A DNA stretch of 64,000 nucleotides from Meloidogyne chitwoodi (lineage: Eukaryota; Nematoda; Chromadorea; Rhabditida; Meloidogynidae): the NCBI GenBank assembly GCA_015183035.1, contig JACZZP010000019.1:310001-374000 (forward strand), written 5' to 3'. A program made the translations under genes and the position numbers. The notes under the pieces were generated by a model. That model saw only the letters and a list, made by a program, of their open reading frames with translations. It had not been told where the DNA came from and ran no database searches. Shown one piece after another: positions 32,863 to 47,163 of the stretch (position 1 is its first letter; each line of letters starts with the position of its first letter).

Positions 32863-35309
32863 ATAAAATTTTTATATTTATTGAACAAACTTGCTCAGAA
32901 CATTAATATTTTTCAATTAAACACGCTTATTAAATTAATTTAAATATTAATTATAAGTAATAAATATTTCACTATCTAGTAAAAATTATGAATTTATGTA
33001 TTTATAATTTAAAATTTGTATTCTCAGCAAATTGTATTCGACTATATTTTCGATTAAATAATAATTTTATTTTATAATTAAAATTTTTTAAGAAAGAATT
33101 ATTAAATAAAAGATAATTAACATTTTTTTATTAAAAATTAAAAATAATTTTCTAAATGATTCTTATTTTTTTTAACGCTTTAATTAGGTTTGATTAATAT
33201 ATTTTTTGTTATGTGCTGCATATTTGCATTTTTTAATTGCTCGATTCCTTTTAAAATTTAATTAAATAAATATTTAAAATTTCAAAATAATATTTAATTT
33301 TTGATATATTCCGGTCCAATATAGATTAGAATAAAATATTTAATATTATTTTTATTTAATTAAATTAATATTATTTAAATTGTTATTTAAATAATTTTAA
33401 ATATTTTTTTTAAATAATTTTGTTCTTTTATTTCTTGAAGACATTATAATAAAAATAATAATTTTTCTAATTTTTATAAATTAATAAAGTTAAAATAACT
33501 TTTTTTTAAATTTATTTTTTTGGCCAAATTTAATACTATAGAATATGGCCAATATTTTTATGTTCAATAATGCGAATTATATCATTACAGTGTTTCGTAT
33601 TAATCCTGAATATATTTATAATTTTAATATTTTTTTTTTAAATTTTGTTTTGTTCAAATTCATTTTCTCTATAGTAAAGTCTGATGAGTTTGACATAAAT
33701 ATATTATCGGTTTTTTGCTTCATTTAAAAATTTTAAATTTTTTAATAATTAATTAATTATTTTACTTTTTTTAATTTTTTTATTATATATAATTTTTATA
33801 TTTAATTAAATGTGTTTGTTAATTACTATTATTGAATTTTCTTTAATTAATAAATTTAAAGAAATTAATTTTTTTCAATTTTATAAAATTGCTTCCACAC
33901 TTTGATTATGTGTGACATTGCTTTGTTTTTTTCATGAGATTCGTGAAATGTAAAAAATTATTTGTAAGGATTTCTTTTATTAATTGTCACATTAATCGCT
34001 TAAATAAATCTTCGAAGCAAATTCGCTAAATTATTTTTAATTTAATCATTTTCTACACAAAAATACAAAAATATTTGATAAAAAAAATATTTATTAATTT
34101 TTTAATAATTTTTTTTTCATTTTCAATTGATTTATTAATATAAATTTTGATAGTTTTCCTATACGATATTTAAATATGGTGTTGTTTCGTTCTTCTAATT
34201 TTTCTAAGTCGTTGTAATGTTATTCTTCGTTAAATTGTATTTGATTTTTGGCATGTTAAATATTTAAAATAATTTAAATAATATTATTTATTTAAAATAA
34301 ATAAAATTAATTAAATGAACATAAATAAATTAATTAATTAAAATAATAATAATAATATTTTTTATTAAAAAATAATAATAATAATAAAACAATTAATTAA
34401 TTAAATATAATTTTTTATAATTATTCCCCCTATATAACAAAATGATATAATTTATTTATTATTGTGATAAAATTAAATTAATTATTTAAATTAAATATTT
34501 TAAATTAAAATATTGTGTCACTACAGGCAACAAATAAATTCCAATTATTTAACTGCTTCTGTTGTTTTTTTTTAATTTTTCTTTTAATTGATACTTTTCG
34601 TTTATTAATAGATTTATTTTAAATAAAAATAAATAAATCTTTATATTATCAAAAAACAAAATTCCTGTAATTATTTAAAAAATTAATTAAAATTTAAAAA
34701 ATTTTAATTAATTTTAAATAAAATTTTTTCATTTTCAATTAATTTGCTATAAATTCGATAATTTGTCAATTTGGAATTTGAATAATATAGCATAGTTTTT
34801 TTTCATTTAATTTATTTATATCTTCTATATCCCTTTGTTGATCAAATTTTAATTTTTTATTTGCAACAGATATATCACCAACGAGCTTAATTCAACCATA
34901 TTCTTTTTACAATGGTGTAGTTACTTTTACGCACATTGTGTCATTTTTTATTTTATTATTTTATTATTTTAGCAATAATAATAATAATTTTTAAATTAAA
35001 AATTGAATTTTACTTTTAATAAAAATAATTATTTAATTTTTAATTATCATTGTAAAATTTAATTTAATTTAAAAAGTATTTTTTCACTTGAAATTAATTT
35101 CAATTTATCTTTATTTAAAAATAAATTTGAAATAAATTATTTAAATAGAATGAATTTGATTTTTTGGTTAAAATAATTTGAAGCACAACAATGCATAAAA
35201 ATTTTTTTATCATTTTAAAAAAATAATTTAAATTTTTTATATAAATAAAATTTTAAATAATCCAATTAATTTAATAAATATAAAAAAACTTTAAATATAT
35301 ATTCAAACA
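32863..35309. other. A/T desert, no gene recognised
   Basis: Only scattered GC-richer islands; no frame or bounded element was recognised. Confidence 0.4.
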
Positions 35310-36365
35310 ATTAAACACTATTTGTTTCTCTCTCTAACCCTCCAAAGACCCAGTAGCCTTCTACTATATGTCTTCTTTGTATTTTCGTCGAGCGATGCTT
35401 GTTTCGTCAATTTCAATTATATATATATTTTAAATTTAATTTAAATTATAGTAAATTAAATATTATTTAATTTGTAAATAATTTATTTTTAAACATATTT
35501 TCGTTTCCCTTTCTATGCCACCAAAGACCCAGTGTCCTTCAGCTTATTCAACTTATCCGACAGTTATATTTCCGTCGAGCGATGCTTGTTTCGTCTCAAC
35601 TAATTTATTTTAAATTTAATTTAAATTATAGGAAATAAAATATAATTTAATTTATAAATAATTTATTTTTTTAAACATCATTTTTGTTTCTCTTTCTATG
35701 CCTCCAAAGACCCAGTGTCCTTCAGCTTATCTCCCTAGTTATAATTCAACGAGTGATGCTTGTTTCATCCATTTCAACCATATTTATATTAAATTTAATT
35801 TAAATTATTTGAATAAAATATAATTTAATTCATAAATTATTTTTTTAAACATATTTTTATTTCTCGTTCTATGCCACCAAAAACCCATTGGCCTTCAACC
35901 ATATGTCCTTGTTTATATTTCCGTCGAGCGATGCTTGTTTCGTCTCAACTAATTTATTTTAAATTTAATTTAAATTATAGGAAATAAAATATAATTTAAT
36001 TTATAAATAATTTATTTTTTTTTAAACATATTTTTGTTTCTCTTTCTATGCCTCCAAAGACCCAGTGGCCTTCAACTCTCCACAGTTATATTTCCGTCGA
36101 GCAATGCTTGTTTCGTCTATTTCAATTATATATATTTTAAATTTAATTGAAATTATAGTAAATTAAATATTATTTAATTTGTAAATAATTTATTTTTTAA
36201 ACATCATTTTTGTTTCCCTTTCTATGCCACCAAAGACCCAGTGGCCTTCCCTTGTTTATATTTCCGTCGAACGATACTTGTTTCGTCTCAACTAATTTAT
36301 TTTAAATTTAATTAAAATTATTTGAATAAAATATAATTTAATTTATAAATAATTTATTTTTTATT
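35310..36365. repeat. 178-bp tandem array, 6 copies with a conserved GC-richer core
   Basis: The marker CCAAAGACCCAGTGKCCTTC recurs at about 35342, 35521, 35703, 35877, 36053 and 36230, giving periods of about 173-182 bp. Each unit also carries CGTCGAGCGATGCTTGTTTC (or a 1-2 base variant), then an A/T-rich linker with AAATTTAATTTAAATTAT. The core between the two motifs varies in length, while the motifs themselves are well kept. Confidence 0.9.
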
Positions 36366-38637
36366 TAGCTATAGTAAGGCTTAAAATTAAATTTTTTTTA
36401 ATTTTAATTTAATTAAATGTCTTGTTTCGTAATTTTTAAGCACTAAGTTGTCTTATATTAAAATTTAAATAAATTTATTTAAATTAAAAAAAATAAAATA
36501 AATATACATAATTTTTATTTTGCTTTTCATAATATATATTGAAATAATTGAGGTCGTTCAAGCTTTCTTTTATTCTTTTGAACATATTTGACAATTGTTT
36601 TATTTTGAATAATTCGATTTAAATTCTTAAATTTTTTTAATAATTTAAAATGTATTAATATTAAAAAATTGACTTGTTTTTTAATTCAATATTATTTTAA
36701 TTAATTAAATAAAATTATTTCTGGATTAATAACGGTGACGCAAGCTTCTTAAATAAAGTATCATTGGAGAAATTCAAAGTTAAAATAATTTTATAAATTT
36801 GTATATTTTATTTTACAATCAAATAAAATTTTAAATCATGATATTTGATAAGATATATTTATTTATTTTTTAATTATATTTTTTATTTTTTTTTTACCTA
36901 TTTATATTTTTTATTAATTTATTTATAACGAGTCTATAACAAGCAACAAAACGGACCAAAAATAAATTTTCATAGTTAATTTTTTAAATTGTTAAATTTT
37001 TTATTTAATTATTTAATAATTAAATAAACATTTTAAATTATTAAAATAATTATTTTGCAATATCAAATTTTATTTAAATTTAAATTTTTGTATTATAAAC
37101 ATTTAGTTGTTCTTCATACAAAATTCATAAAATAATTTTTACAAATATTATTATTATTTAAATAATTTAATTTAATTAAATATTTTATTTTTTTTATTTT
37201 TTGATGTGCGCACACACAAATCCTTTGTGGCTTCAATGTAGTTTAATTAATTATATTAATTAATTTTTATATAATTAATTTTTACTAATAAAATTTCTTT
37301 TTATTATTGGTTTTATCACGGCTTTTGAACATCAAATGAACGCATGCTTCTTTAATAGTTTTCTAGCTTTCATCATAATTTTAAGGAAATTCGAAGTTTA
37401 AATAATTTTATAAATTTATTAATTTGTATATTTTATTTTAATATAATTATATTCACAATCAAATAAAATTTTAAATTATGATAAGGTGACACGACTCGGC
37501 AATGTTATTTGTTCTGTATTATCGCATAAATTGGTCATTTATTAAGTAAATTTATTTTTTTAATTTTGTAATTAAGCCCCAATTGTATGTATTCTTTAGT
37601 TGAAATTTTAATATTATTAATTTAAAACATTTTTAAATATTTTTAAAAGTTGACATTTTTAAATATTTTCAAAATATTTATCTCTGATAATGTTGTGAAA
37701 CAAAATTAAAAAATAAACTTTTTTAAATATTTATTAAAAAAAAACAATTACAATTTAAAGATAGAGAAGCTCCAATAGAAGACGCTTCCTCTAATAGAAA
37801 ACGCTATAAAAAATGAGGTAAAAGCCTTGCTTATATATATGTAATTGTGGGCGTGTGGTGAGTAAATGATCCAACATTTTTCTAGAAAAAATGTAAAAAA
37901 AGGGGTGTGATTTTAACATAAAAAAGATGAAACAGGAAAAAGGAATTTGAAAGTACATCTTTCAAAAGAAATGATTCATAAAATAAAAAAATAAAATAAA
38001 ATAAATATCTTTATTAAAAAAGTCGCCTTTCGCGACAGATAAGAAATAAAATTTTCCAAATCTTTTTCTTATCAGACTTTTTAAGTTTAATTGAACTTAA
38101 TATTATTTGATTCGGCTTATAAGCTGACCAATATTCTTCGGTACTGATATACTCGGTTTTTTTCGTGGCACTATCCTTGGTCAGAATTATGAATTTTGCC
38201 CAATCGTTTTAAATTTTTCTCTGTTCAATAATTAAATACAATTTATAATATAGTGGACTGAATTTGTGATAAAGTGAGAGCACTTATATAATGGGCAAAA
38301 TGTTATAAAAAATGTATTGTTTAAATATATAAAAAAATAATTATAATTTTTTATATTAAAATATATTATAAAAATAATTAATTATATTTTTTATAATTAT
38401 TATTTTAATTCGAAATTTAAACATTAGACGAACCATAAAATAAATTTTATTATTTAATTTATTAAGATGTTAAATTTTCTTATTTAATTTTTTAATAATT
38501 AAATAAATATTTTAAAATATTAAAATAATTATTTTTAAATATCATCCATTTATAGTAAATTAAAATATATTTAAAAATTTATTCATTTAATTTTTGAATT
38601 TTAATACTAATAATTATATTAAAAATAAAACTAAGAA
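36366..38637. other. A/T-rich region, no gene recognised
   Basis: Includes a GTCGC/GCGAC hairpin at about 38022-38036 and a block at about 38280-38380 resembling 32210-32300. Confidence 0.4.
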
Positions 38638-39624
38638 TATTAGTAGTATATAGTAGATTTTTTCCTCTTTTTCCACAAAAAATTATTTTGTGAAAAAATA
38701 TTTATTATAAAAAATACTACTTAAAAATCCTTTTTAAGTCATTTTAATATTTTAAGATTTTAAAAATTAAAAAATAAAGTAAAATTAAAATATTATTTTT
38801 AAATTTTTATTTGATTTATTATGATTTTCAATTTTAAATAAAATTTAAAAATTTTTATTTAATTACAAAATTAAAAAAACAATTTTACAATAAGTTTATT
38901 AATAAAAAAATATAAAAAGTTAAAAAAAAACCCACAACCACAATTACAAAAAATTTTTATAAAATAACCAAAGAAAATAAGACTTGAAATATTATATTAT
39001 ATATTGGCTGCAAAAAACACCACATGGTCGTTATTTTGGATGATACATGTATGATTAATATTATAATAATAATTATCCAAATAAATTTTTGCTAACAAAC
39101 ATTTATAATTTTTATGGAAGCAGCAGCTTTCCCAGAAAGTTTCATACATAATGTATTCTAGATGGCGCTTCTTGAAGGAATCTCCTGTTTCAGATATTAT
39201 TGATTTTTTTACAAATGTAAAAGATAAAGTTGTTGCGTTTTTTTAGTTAGATTATTATTTATAATTTTTAAAATCTTTTTTATATAATGTTTATTTTAAA
39301 AAATACAAAATAAAAATCCTAAAAATAAAAAAATAATAAAATCCTAAAAATAAAAAAATAATAAAATCCTAAAAATAAAAAAATAATAAAATCCTAAAAA
39401 TAAAAAAATAATAAAATCCTAAAAATAAAAAAATAATAAAATCCTAAAAATAAAAAAATAATAAAATCCTAAAAAAATAAGATAATATATAAAAAATTCA
39501 AAAAACTTGTAAAAATCTTTTTTTTATTAATTTTTAAGTAGTATTTTTTATAATAAATATTTTTTCACAAAATAATTTTTTGTGGAAAAAGAGGAAAAAA
39601 TCTACTATATACTACTAATATTAT
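38638..39624. mobile_element. foldback-type element with about 97-bp inverted arms
   Basis: The left arm starts TAGTAGTATATAGTAGATTT (about 38640-38735) and is mirrored at 39528-39622. The arms are almost perfect. The centre holds a 25-bp tandem repeat (39310-39472) and a GC-richer unrecognised stretch (38935-39245). Flanks AATATTA and TAATATT prevent a clear TSD call. A partial copy of the terminus occurs at about 29969. Confidence 0.7.
39310..39472. repeat. 25-bp tandem repeat, about 7 copies
   Basis: Unit AAAATCCTAAAAATAAAAAA plus ATAAT, nearly invariant, inside the foldback-type element. Confidence 0.92.
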
Positions 39625-42600
39625 GCGTTTTTAAAATAATTTATAATATAAAAATGTTATACAAAAATTATTTAAATAAATATAAAAAAATGAAATTTAT
39701 TTTAAAATTTTAATGTTTTATATTTTTAATTATACAAAATAGTGAATGTGATGAGACCATATTATTAGATATTTCTGCTATTTCTATAGATTGTAAATTA
39801 TATTTAAATGAAGAAAGTTTTATTTAAAGTTTAAAATATTTATTTAAAATAATTTTATAAAATAAATAATTATTAAGTGATTTGGGGGAAGAAATCCTCA
39901 AACGGGTGGATTTTTAATCTGCTTATTTAACGATTATTTGAACGGAGTACTGCCATATTTATAATTTTTGACAAATCTTTGATGTAATAAAAAATTTTCA
40001 ATGTCGAAATAATATAATTAATTAAATAAATTTAATTTAATAATTTATTATCTTGCCTCTATGTTTTTTGAAATAATATATCCATCCAGCAGTTGCTTTA
40101 AATGATCCTATCGCATCTATTTTTACCAATATCGTTTTTTTAATTTTTAAATTAATTAAATTTAATAATAAATATGTAACCTTTCAGTTTTTGTCGCCAT
40201 ACTTCAATTAATTTAATTTAATTGGAATTAAATATTAATAAATAATTAAATTTTTTTTCTAATTTTATATATTTCTGTTAATCCCATAATTAGCGGTTAT
40301 GCTCTTTAAATAAAATCTACACAATTTTAATTATTTTATTTTAAAATATTTTAAATTATTTATTTATTTTCATTTATTTTAATTTACAAAATTTTAAATA
40401 AAATTTATCTTCTCCCTTTTATTTTTTTGCATTAGGTTATGAGATTTCTTAATATCACGAAATTTATAAATAATAATTTTTATATATAATTAGTTTTATT
40501 TAATTAATTCAATATAATATTTTATTTTTTAAATTTAAATATTTTGTTCTCGATTGTTTTATGAAGAGATCTCTAGACGACGTTTATTAAATTAACTCAA
40601 GTACACCTAACATCCAAGACCATTCTTCATCTCTTCAACTTAATATAATTTTAAATATTTATTTTTTAATATATTTATTTTTTAATATATTAATTAAATT
40701 ATTTAATTTATTTTAAAACATTAATTTCTAAAAAAAAATTTTTTTTTAATTAAAAATAATATTTATGAAAAAATGCAATATATAAGTAAATAGAAATGGT
40801 CACTTATTTTGTTTTATTTTCTCCCCTAGTTCCTTTATTAATTTAATATTTTTAATTTCATTGGATAATATGTATTTTAATTAGTTAAATTTACTGTTTC
40901 ATTTATCTTTAAATTTATTCGTAATATCTAATTAATTAATTTTATTTTAATTATTAATAATTAAATTTTTAGTTTCCGAATTTATCCACGACCTCAAAGC
41001 ATTTTGCATCTTAAGACCTTTTTACACTAATATTTTATTTAAATATATTTAACTTTTAAAAGTACAATTTATTAATTTGAAATTCTTTGGCATTTGAGGT
41101 TGTTGAAATTGATTTTTTTGAGGTGGATGTTGCATTTCAAACCACAGTGTAAGATTTAAATAATGTCGTGGTTACCATTGTGAAAATTAAAAATTAAAAT
41201 TAAAGAAATATTTTAAATTTTTTTTAAATTTTATTTTTAATTAAGAATAAAATTTTAGAATTTTTTAGATTTTACATTAATCAAATGTCCAAGTTCAAGT
41301 TGTTTATCTTTTTTAATTTTTCTTTAATTGTATATAGACTTTAAATAAAATTATTAATTTAATCTAGTTATTCATGATCTTAATATCTTTTCCTGGTTCT
41401 TAAAATTAATTTAAGTAAATTAATTTATTTATTCAGTTTTAGACCAAAATTTGATTTTCTTAATGTGTTGAAGTTCTTTGTTTGTATTTTCTGGTTCCAG
41501 TATACTTTTCGAAAGAAAATGTAAAAAATAATTTGTTAAAGGTCATCGTTATTGTTATTAATTTTATAATTGTTATTTATAGTATTTGTAATAAAATTAA
41601 TAAATTTATTACATCCAAAAGCTCTCTAGATTTCCAAATTCTTTTTTCGACAAAATAATAATTTTAATAAATGTATGTTGTATTAAAAATTTTTTTTAAA
41701 GTTGCTTTTGGAGAAAAAAACTAAAGTTGAAGTACATGTTTCTTGTTCCATTTTTATTTTAATAATTTATTTATATTATTTTTATCCTTATTCATTAAGT
41801 TTGAAGAAAATATAAAAATTGGTTGTTTAGAGTGTTGTATTTTTAATTATTATAAATTAGCAATATTCGTGAAGAAAAATTATTTCTTCTCTCCTTCTCC
41901 TCGGTGGAGTAAAAGGATGTAGAACTGAATTTTATTATAAAATATTAAATTTTTAATAATAATAAAGTCAAACCACACCAATATGCTCTTCAATTATAAA
42001 ACTATCATCATTTAAGAATTGGATATTAATTTAAAATCTAAATACTTGGGGATAAACTTGTTTATTTTAATAATTTATTTTTATTTAAATAAATTATTAT
42101 TTTAATAATAAAGAAGGAAAAATAGGAACTAATTGTGCACGCGAATAATTTAAAGGGAAAAGTACATTTAAATAGAAATATTTATTTTTGATTGATTAAA
42201 GTGAATATTTATTATTTTAATATTATTTTTTATTTTTAATTTTATTATTATTTTTTATTTTAATTTTATTATTATTTTTTATTTTTATTATTATTTAATA
42301 CATAGAGTGGTTTTATTCCCGTACAGACTATTAAGTAGGTGTCAAGTTATCCTCAAATTGTTTAATTATTTTTTAAGTAACTTAAGGGTATAAGTGCAAT
42401 AACTTCCATGCCATTTAGATATTTCTTAGTCTCAACATTATTTTTTTAATTTTTAAAATATTATAACCTTTACATAGGATAGGTAGGTAAAAATAATTTG
42501 ATAATAAAAAAATACTACATAAATTCAATATGAAGTTTTAATCCAATTTTTATCATTATTTAATTTATATTATTATTTAATTTTTAGTATTATTTAATTT

Positions 42601-44714
42601 TTATTTAATATTTATTTTGAATAAAAAATAATAATTTTATTTTTTAACAAGAGTTTGGGTTTATATTATATATTGCCATTTTCACATTAAAATTACTGTA
42701 ATTTATTTAAATTAAATATAATAAAATTAAAATATGCAAAATTGCATCTGATCAAACGAGTCCTTTTGCATGATAATTTATAAAATTTATTGTATGTAAT
42801 TTAATAAATTAAATTAAATTTAAATATGCAAATATGCCTTTGATTCAAGGATTCCTCTCATTGCATGATATTTTGAAAATAGAGAAAATTATTTTATTTT
42901 AAATTAAACTTTTATTATTTATTTTTGTTGTAATAGTGGTATTTTTTATCCGCATACAAAATTTATTTGTTGCTTAAAAATTTAATCTTCCAAATTCGCC
43001 CAGCTAATCAACGTATGAAGTGATTATTCTGTGCAATAATTTGTTAATAATATTTAAATAATGTTGAATAGCTTAATAAAATATCGGTCGTTTTTATTGA
43101 ATTTAATAATTAAATTTAAAATATATTTTTTTAATAAATTAAATTATATTAAATTATAAAATTTTATTTTAATATTATTAAATTATAAAATTTTATTTTA
43201 ATATTAAATTAATTAATTTACCAAATTAATCTAATTAAATTTATTTTTTTTAAAATTTTATTCATTTAATAAAATTAATTAATTAATATTTTAATAATAT
43301 TATTATTATTATTAATTTATTTTATTTTAAATTAAATCATATAATACTTTTTATTTATTTTATATATCCATATACTATTATTTATTTTTAAAATTAAATA
43401 TTTTGTTCTTTAAACCGTTCAACTTTTTTTTTTAATTTTAAATATTAAATAAGTACATATCAATTCAGCGGTGCAAGTTTGTTTGTGACACGCATTAATA
43501 GACTTAAGAGAAGAAATCCTTTTCTACTACTTAATAGAACGACTTGTGCGCCATTTTTTTCCTTAATTAAATTATTCCAATAATTAAATTTTTATTTAAA
43601 TAATTTATTAATACAAAAAAATAAATTATTCATTAAATAATTTATTTTTTAATTTTAATGTATTTAAGTGTGATCTTTCGGCTTAAATGTTTTAAAATTT
43701 ATCAATAATTTTAGAAATAATTTAAATTTAATTAAAAATTAGACTTTTTATTGAAAATTAATTAAATTATTAATTTTAATATTTTTAAATAATTATATAA
43801 ATTAAATTAAATAAATTTATTTAATCTCATGGAGTGGTGTTTTAAATAAATTGGATCATTCGCTGCAATAATCCAAAAATAAATATTATTATTTTATTTT
43901 AAACTAAATTTTTATTATTTATTTTTGTTGTCGTAGCTTTTTGACCATTTAAAAAATTAATAAAAAAATTTTAAAAAAAATTGCGATTAATTGATTTTCT
44001 ACTTGGAATTTGATACTGAAATTTTTTTCACCAAAATTTAAAATATATTTTTTATAAATTATATTATTTTAAAATTAAGTAAAAAAGTAATTCTTTACTT
44101 GCTTTAGCCTTCATTCATTTTCGAATATTTTTTGGAAATAAATTATTTTTATTCATGTTACTCAACACATAAAAATTTTTTTGGTTAGTAGTTTTAAACT
44201 ATTTAACATGTTTTAATTTTAAATTAAATTTTAATACTTTTTGCAACATGAAATAATTTTTTTATAGTATTAAGTACAAAATTTAATATTTTGATTAAAA
44301 TATTTTTGTAAAAAAAAATATATTAAATTTTAATAAATTCAAATTATTTATTAATCTTGCTAATTCGACTTCTTCGAGGCACTATTCTATTACAAGTCGC
44401 CTGGTACTTTTTCCAAGAAACCCATTACAGGCACTTGGTGACAATTAAGATTTTTGTTTATAAATTTTAATAAAAATGGTCATCTTTTTTTAATTAATTA
44501 ATTTTAAATTATTATAAACAGTTGTTTTAATATATTTATTTTAAAATTTATATTTTTATTCGTATTTCACAATCCAAAAAAGTTTTCTTTTTTTGGTAAT
44601 AAATTTGCAATATTTAATTTAATTTATTATCATTTAATAAAATTTAATTGATTATTAATACGATATAAATGTTATTATTTATTATTAATTAGTTTTATTT
44701 ATAAAATAAATCAT
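39625..44714. other. A/T desert with diverged dispersed repeats
   Basis: A block at about 40365-40870 duplicates 30570-30970 and shares AGAGATCTCTAGACGACG and CGATTGTTTT. No gene was found. Confidence 0.45.
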
Positions 44715-44905
44715 GGAATAATTTTATTATTTTTTTAAATAATTTTAATAATTTTTTAAATAATTTTATTATTTTTTTAAATAATTTTAATAATTTTTTT
44801 AAATAATTTTAATAATTTTTTTAAATAATTTTAATAATTTTTTTAAATAATTTTATTATTTTTTTAAATAATTTTAATAATTTTTTTAAATAATTTTATT
44901 ATTTA
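44715..44905. repeat. A/T-only tandem repeat of about 24-bp units
   Basis: Alternating AATTTTAATAATTTTTTTAA and AATTTTATTATTTTTTTAAA units, about 8 copies. Confidence 0.85.
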
Positions 44906-46874
44906 ATTATTTTTTAAAAATATTAAATATTGTACATATATGTAAATATTAGTTGCGCCGTGTATTGTTTCTTTGTTGGTAGATATGATCTGACCTTATT
45001 ATTTTTTCTTGATGATTTTAAGTAGTAATCTATTCTAATTTTAAATTTAATAATTAAATTAAAAATAAAATTTTTAATTAATTAGTTTATAAATTAACAA
45101 TATTTAATTTTTTGCAAAATTAAATATTGTTACATTTACATATTACTTGTGCTGTGCATTGATTCTTCGCATTGGTAGATATGAGCTTATAAATAGAAGA
45201 TCAATCATTAAATAATGTCTCCACCAACAATCTTTAATATTAAAATTTTAAAGTTTTTTAAAATATTTATCGGCTGACTGATGATTTTTTCCTTTGATTA
45301 TTTTATTAATTTATTCTAATTTTAAATAGAATAAATTTAATAATTAAATTAAAATTAAAATTTTTAATAAATATTTTATAAATTATTAATAGAATAATTT
45401 TTGCAAAATTAAATAGATTTAAATTTTGACACTTATTTCTTGATATTTATTAAATTTAAATATTATCTATTGAATTATTATCGCTCACCACATTTGATCA
45501 ACGTTTTTATATTTGTTATTTTTTTTGAATTTTTTAAATTTTTTTTTTCATTATGAATTCATTTCTTCATTTAATAAGTTGTCTATCATTACAATGCTCT
45601 TCGAAAATATATTTTCTTTTTTTATTTAAGTATATTTTTAATAAAAAATTTATTAATTTTTTATTAAAAATAATTAATAAATTTAATAATTTAATTTTTC
45701 AAATATTTGGCTTAATTTTATTTATTTTTATTTGAACACAATTAATTTTTTTATTAATTTACCTAATTAAAATTAATAAAAAATGATATTAAAAAAGTAA
45801 ATTCTTATAATTAAAAAATAAATTTATTAAAAAATTAAAAAAAAATAAATTTTATCTTTATTAATTTAATAAAAATTAAAAAATTAAAAAAAAATAAATT
45901 TAAATAATAATATTTTTTAAAGATTTTATCATTTATAAAATCAAATTTTGAAGATTTTACCATTCGTTTTTGAATATTTTGTACATAGACAATTTTGTCT
46001 CGAAGATTTTTTTCCATGATTTTACCATTCGTCTTTGCCTATTTGTAGGCAATTTTGTCTCACAGATTTTTTATCAACATTTTCTCTTGGCTTATTAAAA
46101 ATTTAAAATTTGTATGTTTTTCCTTTATTTTAATTTTTTGTAGCATTTTTCTATTTTATTTCTTTTTTTTTTTAATTTTGAATTCGATGAACTCTTCGTT
46201 AGTTAAAAACTGATTTAGGTCCAGTTGAATTCAAATATTATTAATAATTTTTTATTTTTTAAATTAAATAATTAGCGTATTTATTTTTTATTTATATAAT
46301 TTAATATTTTTTATAGTTCAATTAAACTGATTTGATATACTTTAAATTTTCACTCATCCAAATTTACTTCGTTTCAAGTTTGTTCATATCCTTTCTTTAT
46401 TGAAAAATTTAGTTAAGTAATTAAAAAAATTAATTTAAATTTTAAAATTAAATAAAAATAAATTAAAAAATTAAATAAAAAAAATTAATTTAAATAATAA
46501 TTTTTAATTTTATTATTTATAAAATAAAATTTTAAAAATTTTACTATTTATTTTTGTCTATTTTAAATTTGTCTCAAAGTAATTTCGGCATTTTCTTCTA
46601 GTTTAAAAACCTTAATATTGTTGTTTTCCTTTATTTTGTAGGTTTTAATTTTTTGTAGAATTTTTAGATTTTATTTCTTTTATTACCACACGAAATTAAA
46701 AATATTTATAAAAAAATTTTTATTAAAAGGTATAATAATAATAATAATGGGGGGAAAAATTACATATTTATATGAAAATAAATTGAAGGTTATATAATAA
46801 AATAAAGAAAAGTAATTAATTGTGACGTTCCTACGTCACAACAGTTTTTTAATTAATTCGTAGTCCATTAATTC
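44906..46874. other. A/T-rich region with a local duplication and a strong hairpin
   Basis: 45905-46260 and 46490-46690 share CATTTTCT, TTTCCTTTATTTT and TTTTTGTAG landmarks, and GATTTTACCATTCGT repeats at 45954 and 46018. A perfect 9-bp stem hairpin, TTGTGACGT with ACGTCACAA, lies at 46820-46841. The 60-codon frames are chance. Confidence 0.45.
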
Positions 46875-46882
46875 ATTGTAAA

Positions 46883-47163
46883 TAGAGATCGGCAAGAAAA
46901 TGCCTTTCGGTTTTCTGTCTCTCCTATGTTTAAGTACATTGTTAACATACTCTCTCACTTAGTGTCTCTTAGTGTCTGCCCTTTTATTTCAAATTATTTG
47001 ATTTTAATACACAGCAGTATAGAGAGCAACAGAGAACGAAGTGCGGTAAAATAAGCTCTCGTGCATATCATTTGGTTTTCTTCGAATTTTGGGTAGACAC
47101 AGAGAAAGAGTGTTTAAATAAGGAGAGACATAAAACCGAACAGGCATTTTTTGCCGATCTCTA
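46883..47163. mobile_element. 281-bp hAT-like MITE, TAGAGATCGGCAA ends
   Basis: TIRs begin TAGAGATCGGCAARAAAATG and extend with gaps for about 50 bp. A perfect 8-bp TSD ATTGTAAA lies at 46875-46882 and 47164-47171. No coding capacity. Confidence 0.88.

Noticed and set aside
37920..40905. CTGTTTCA motifs (37927 on -, 39186, 40896) as nematode piRNA (21U) promoters
   Set aside because: About one exact match is expected by chance in this much sequence on both strands, no consistent downstream T start is seen, and as I recall many nematode lineages outside the C. elegans clade lack Piwi piRNAs.
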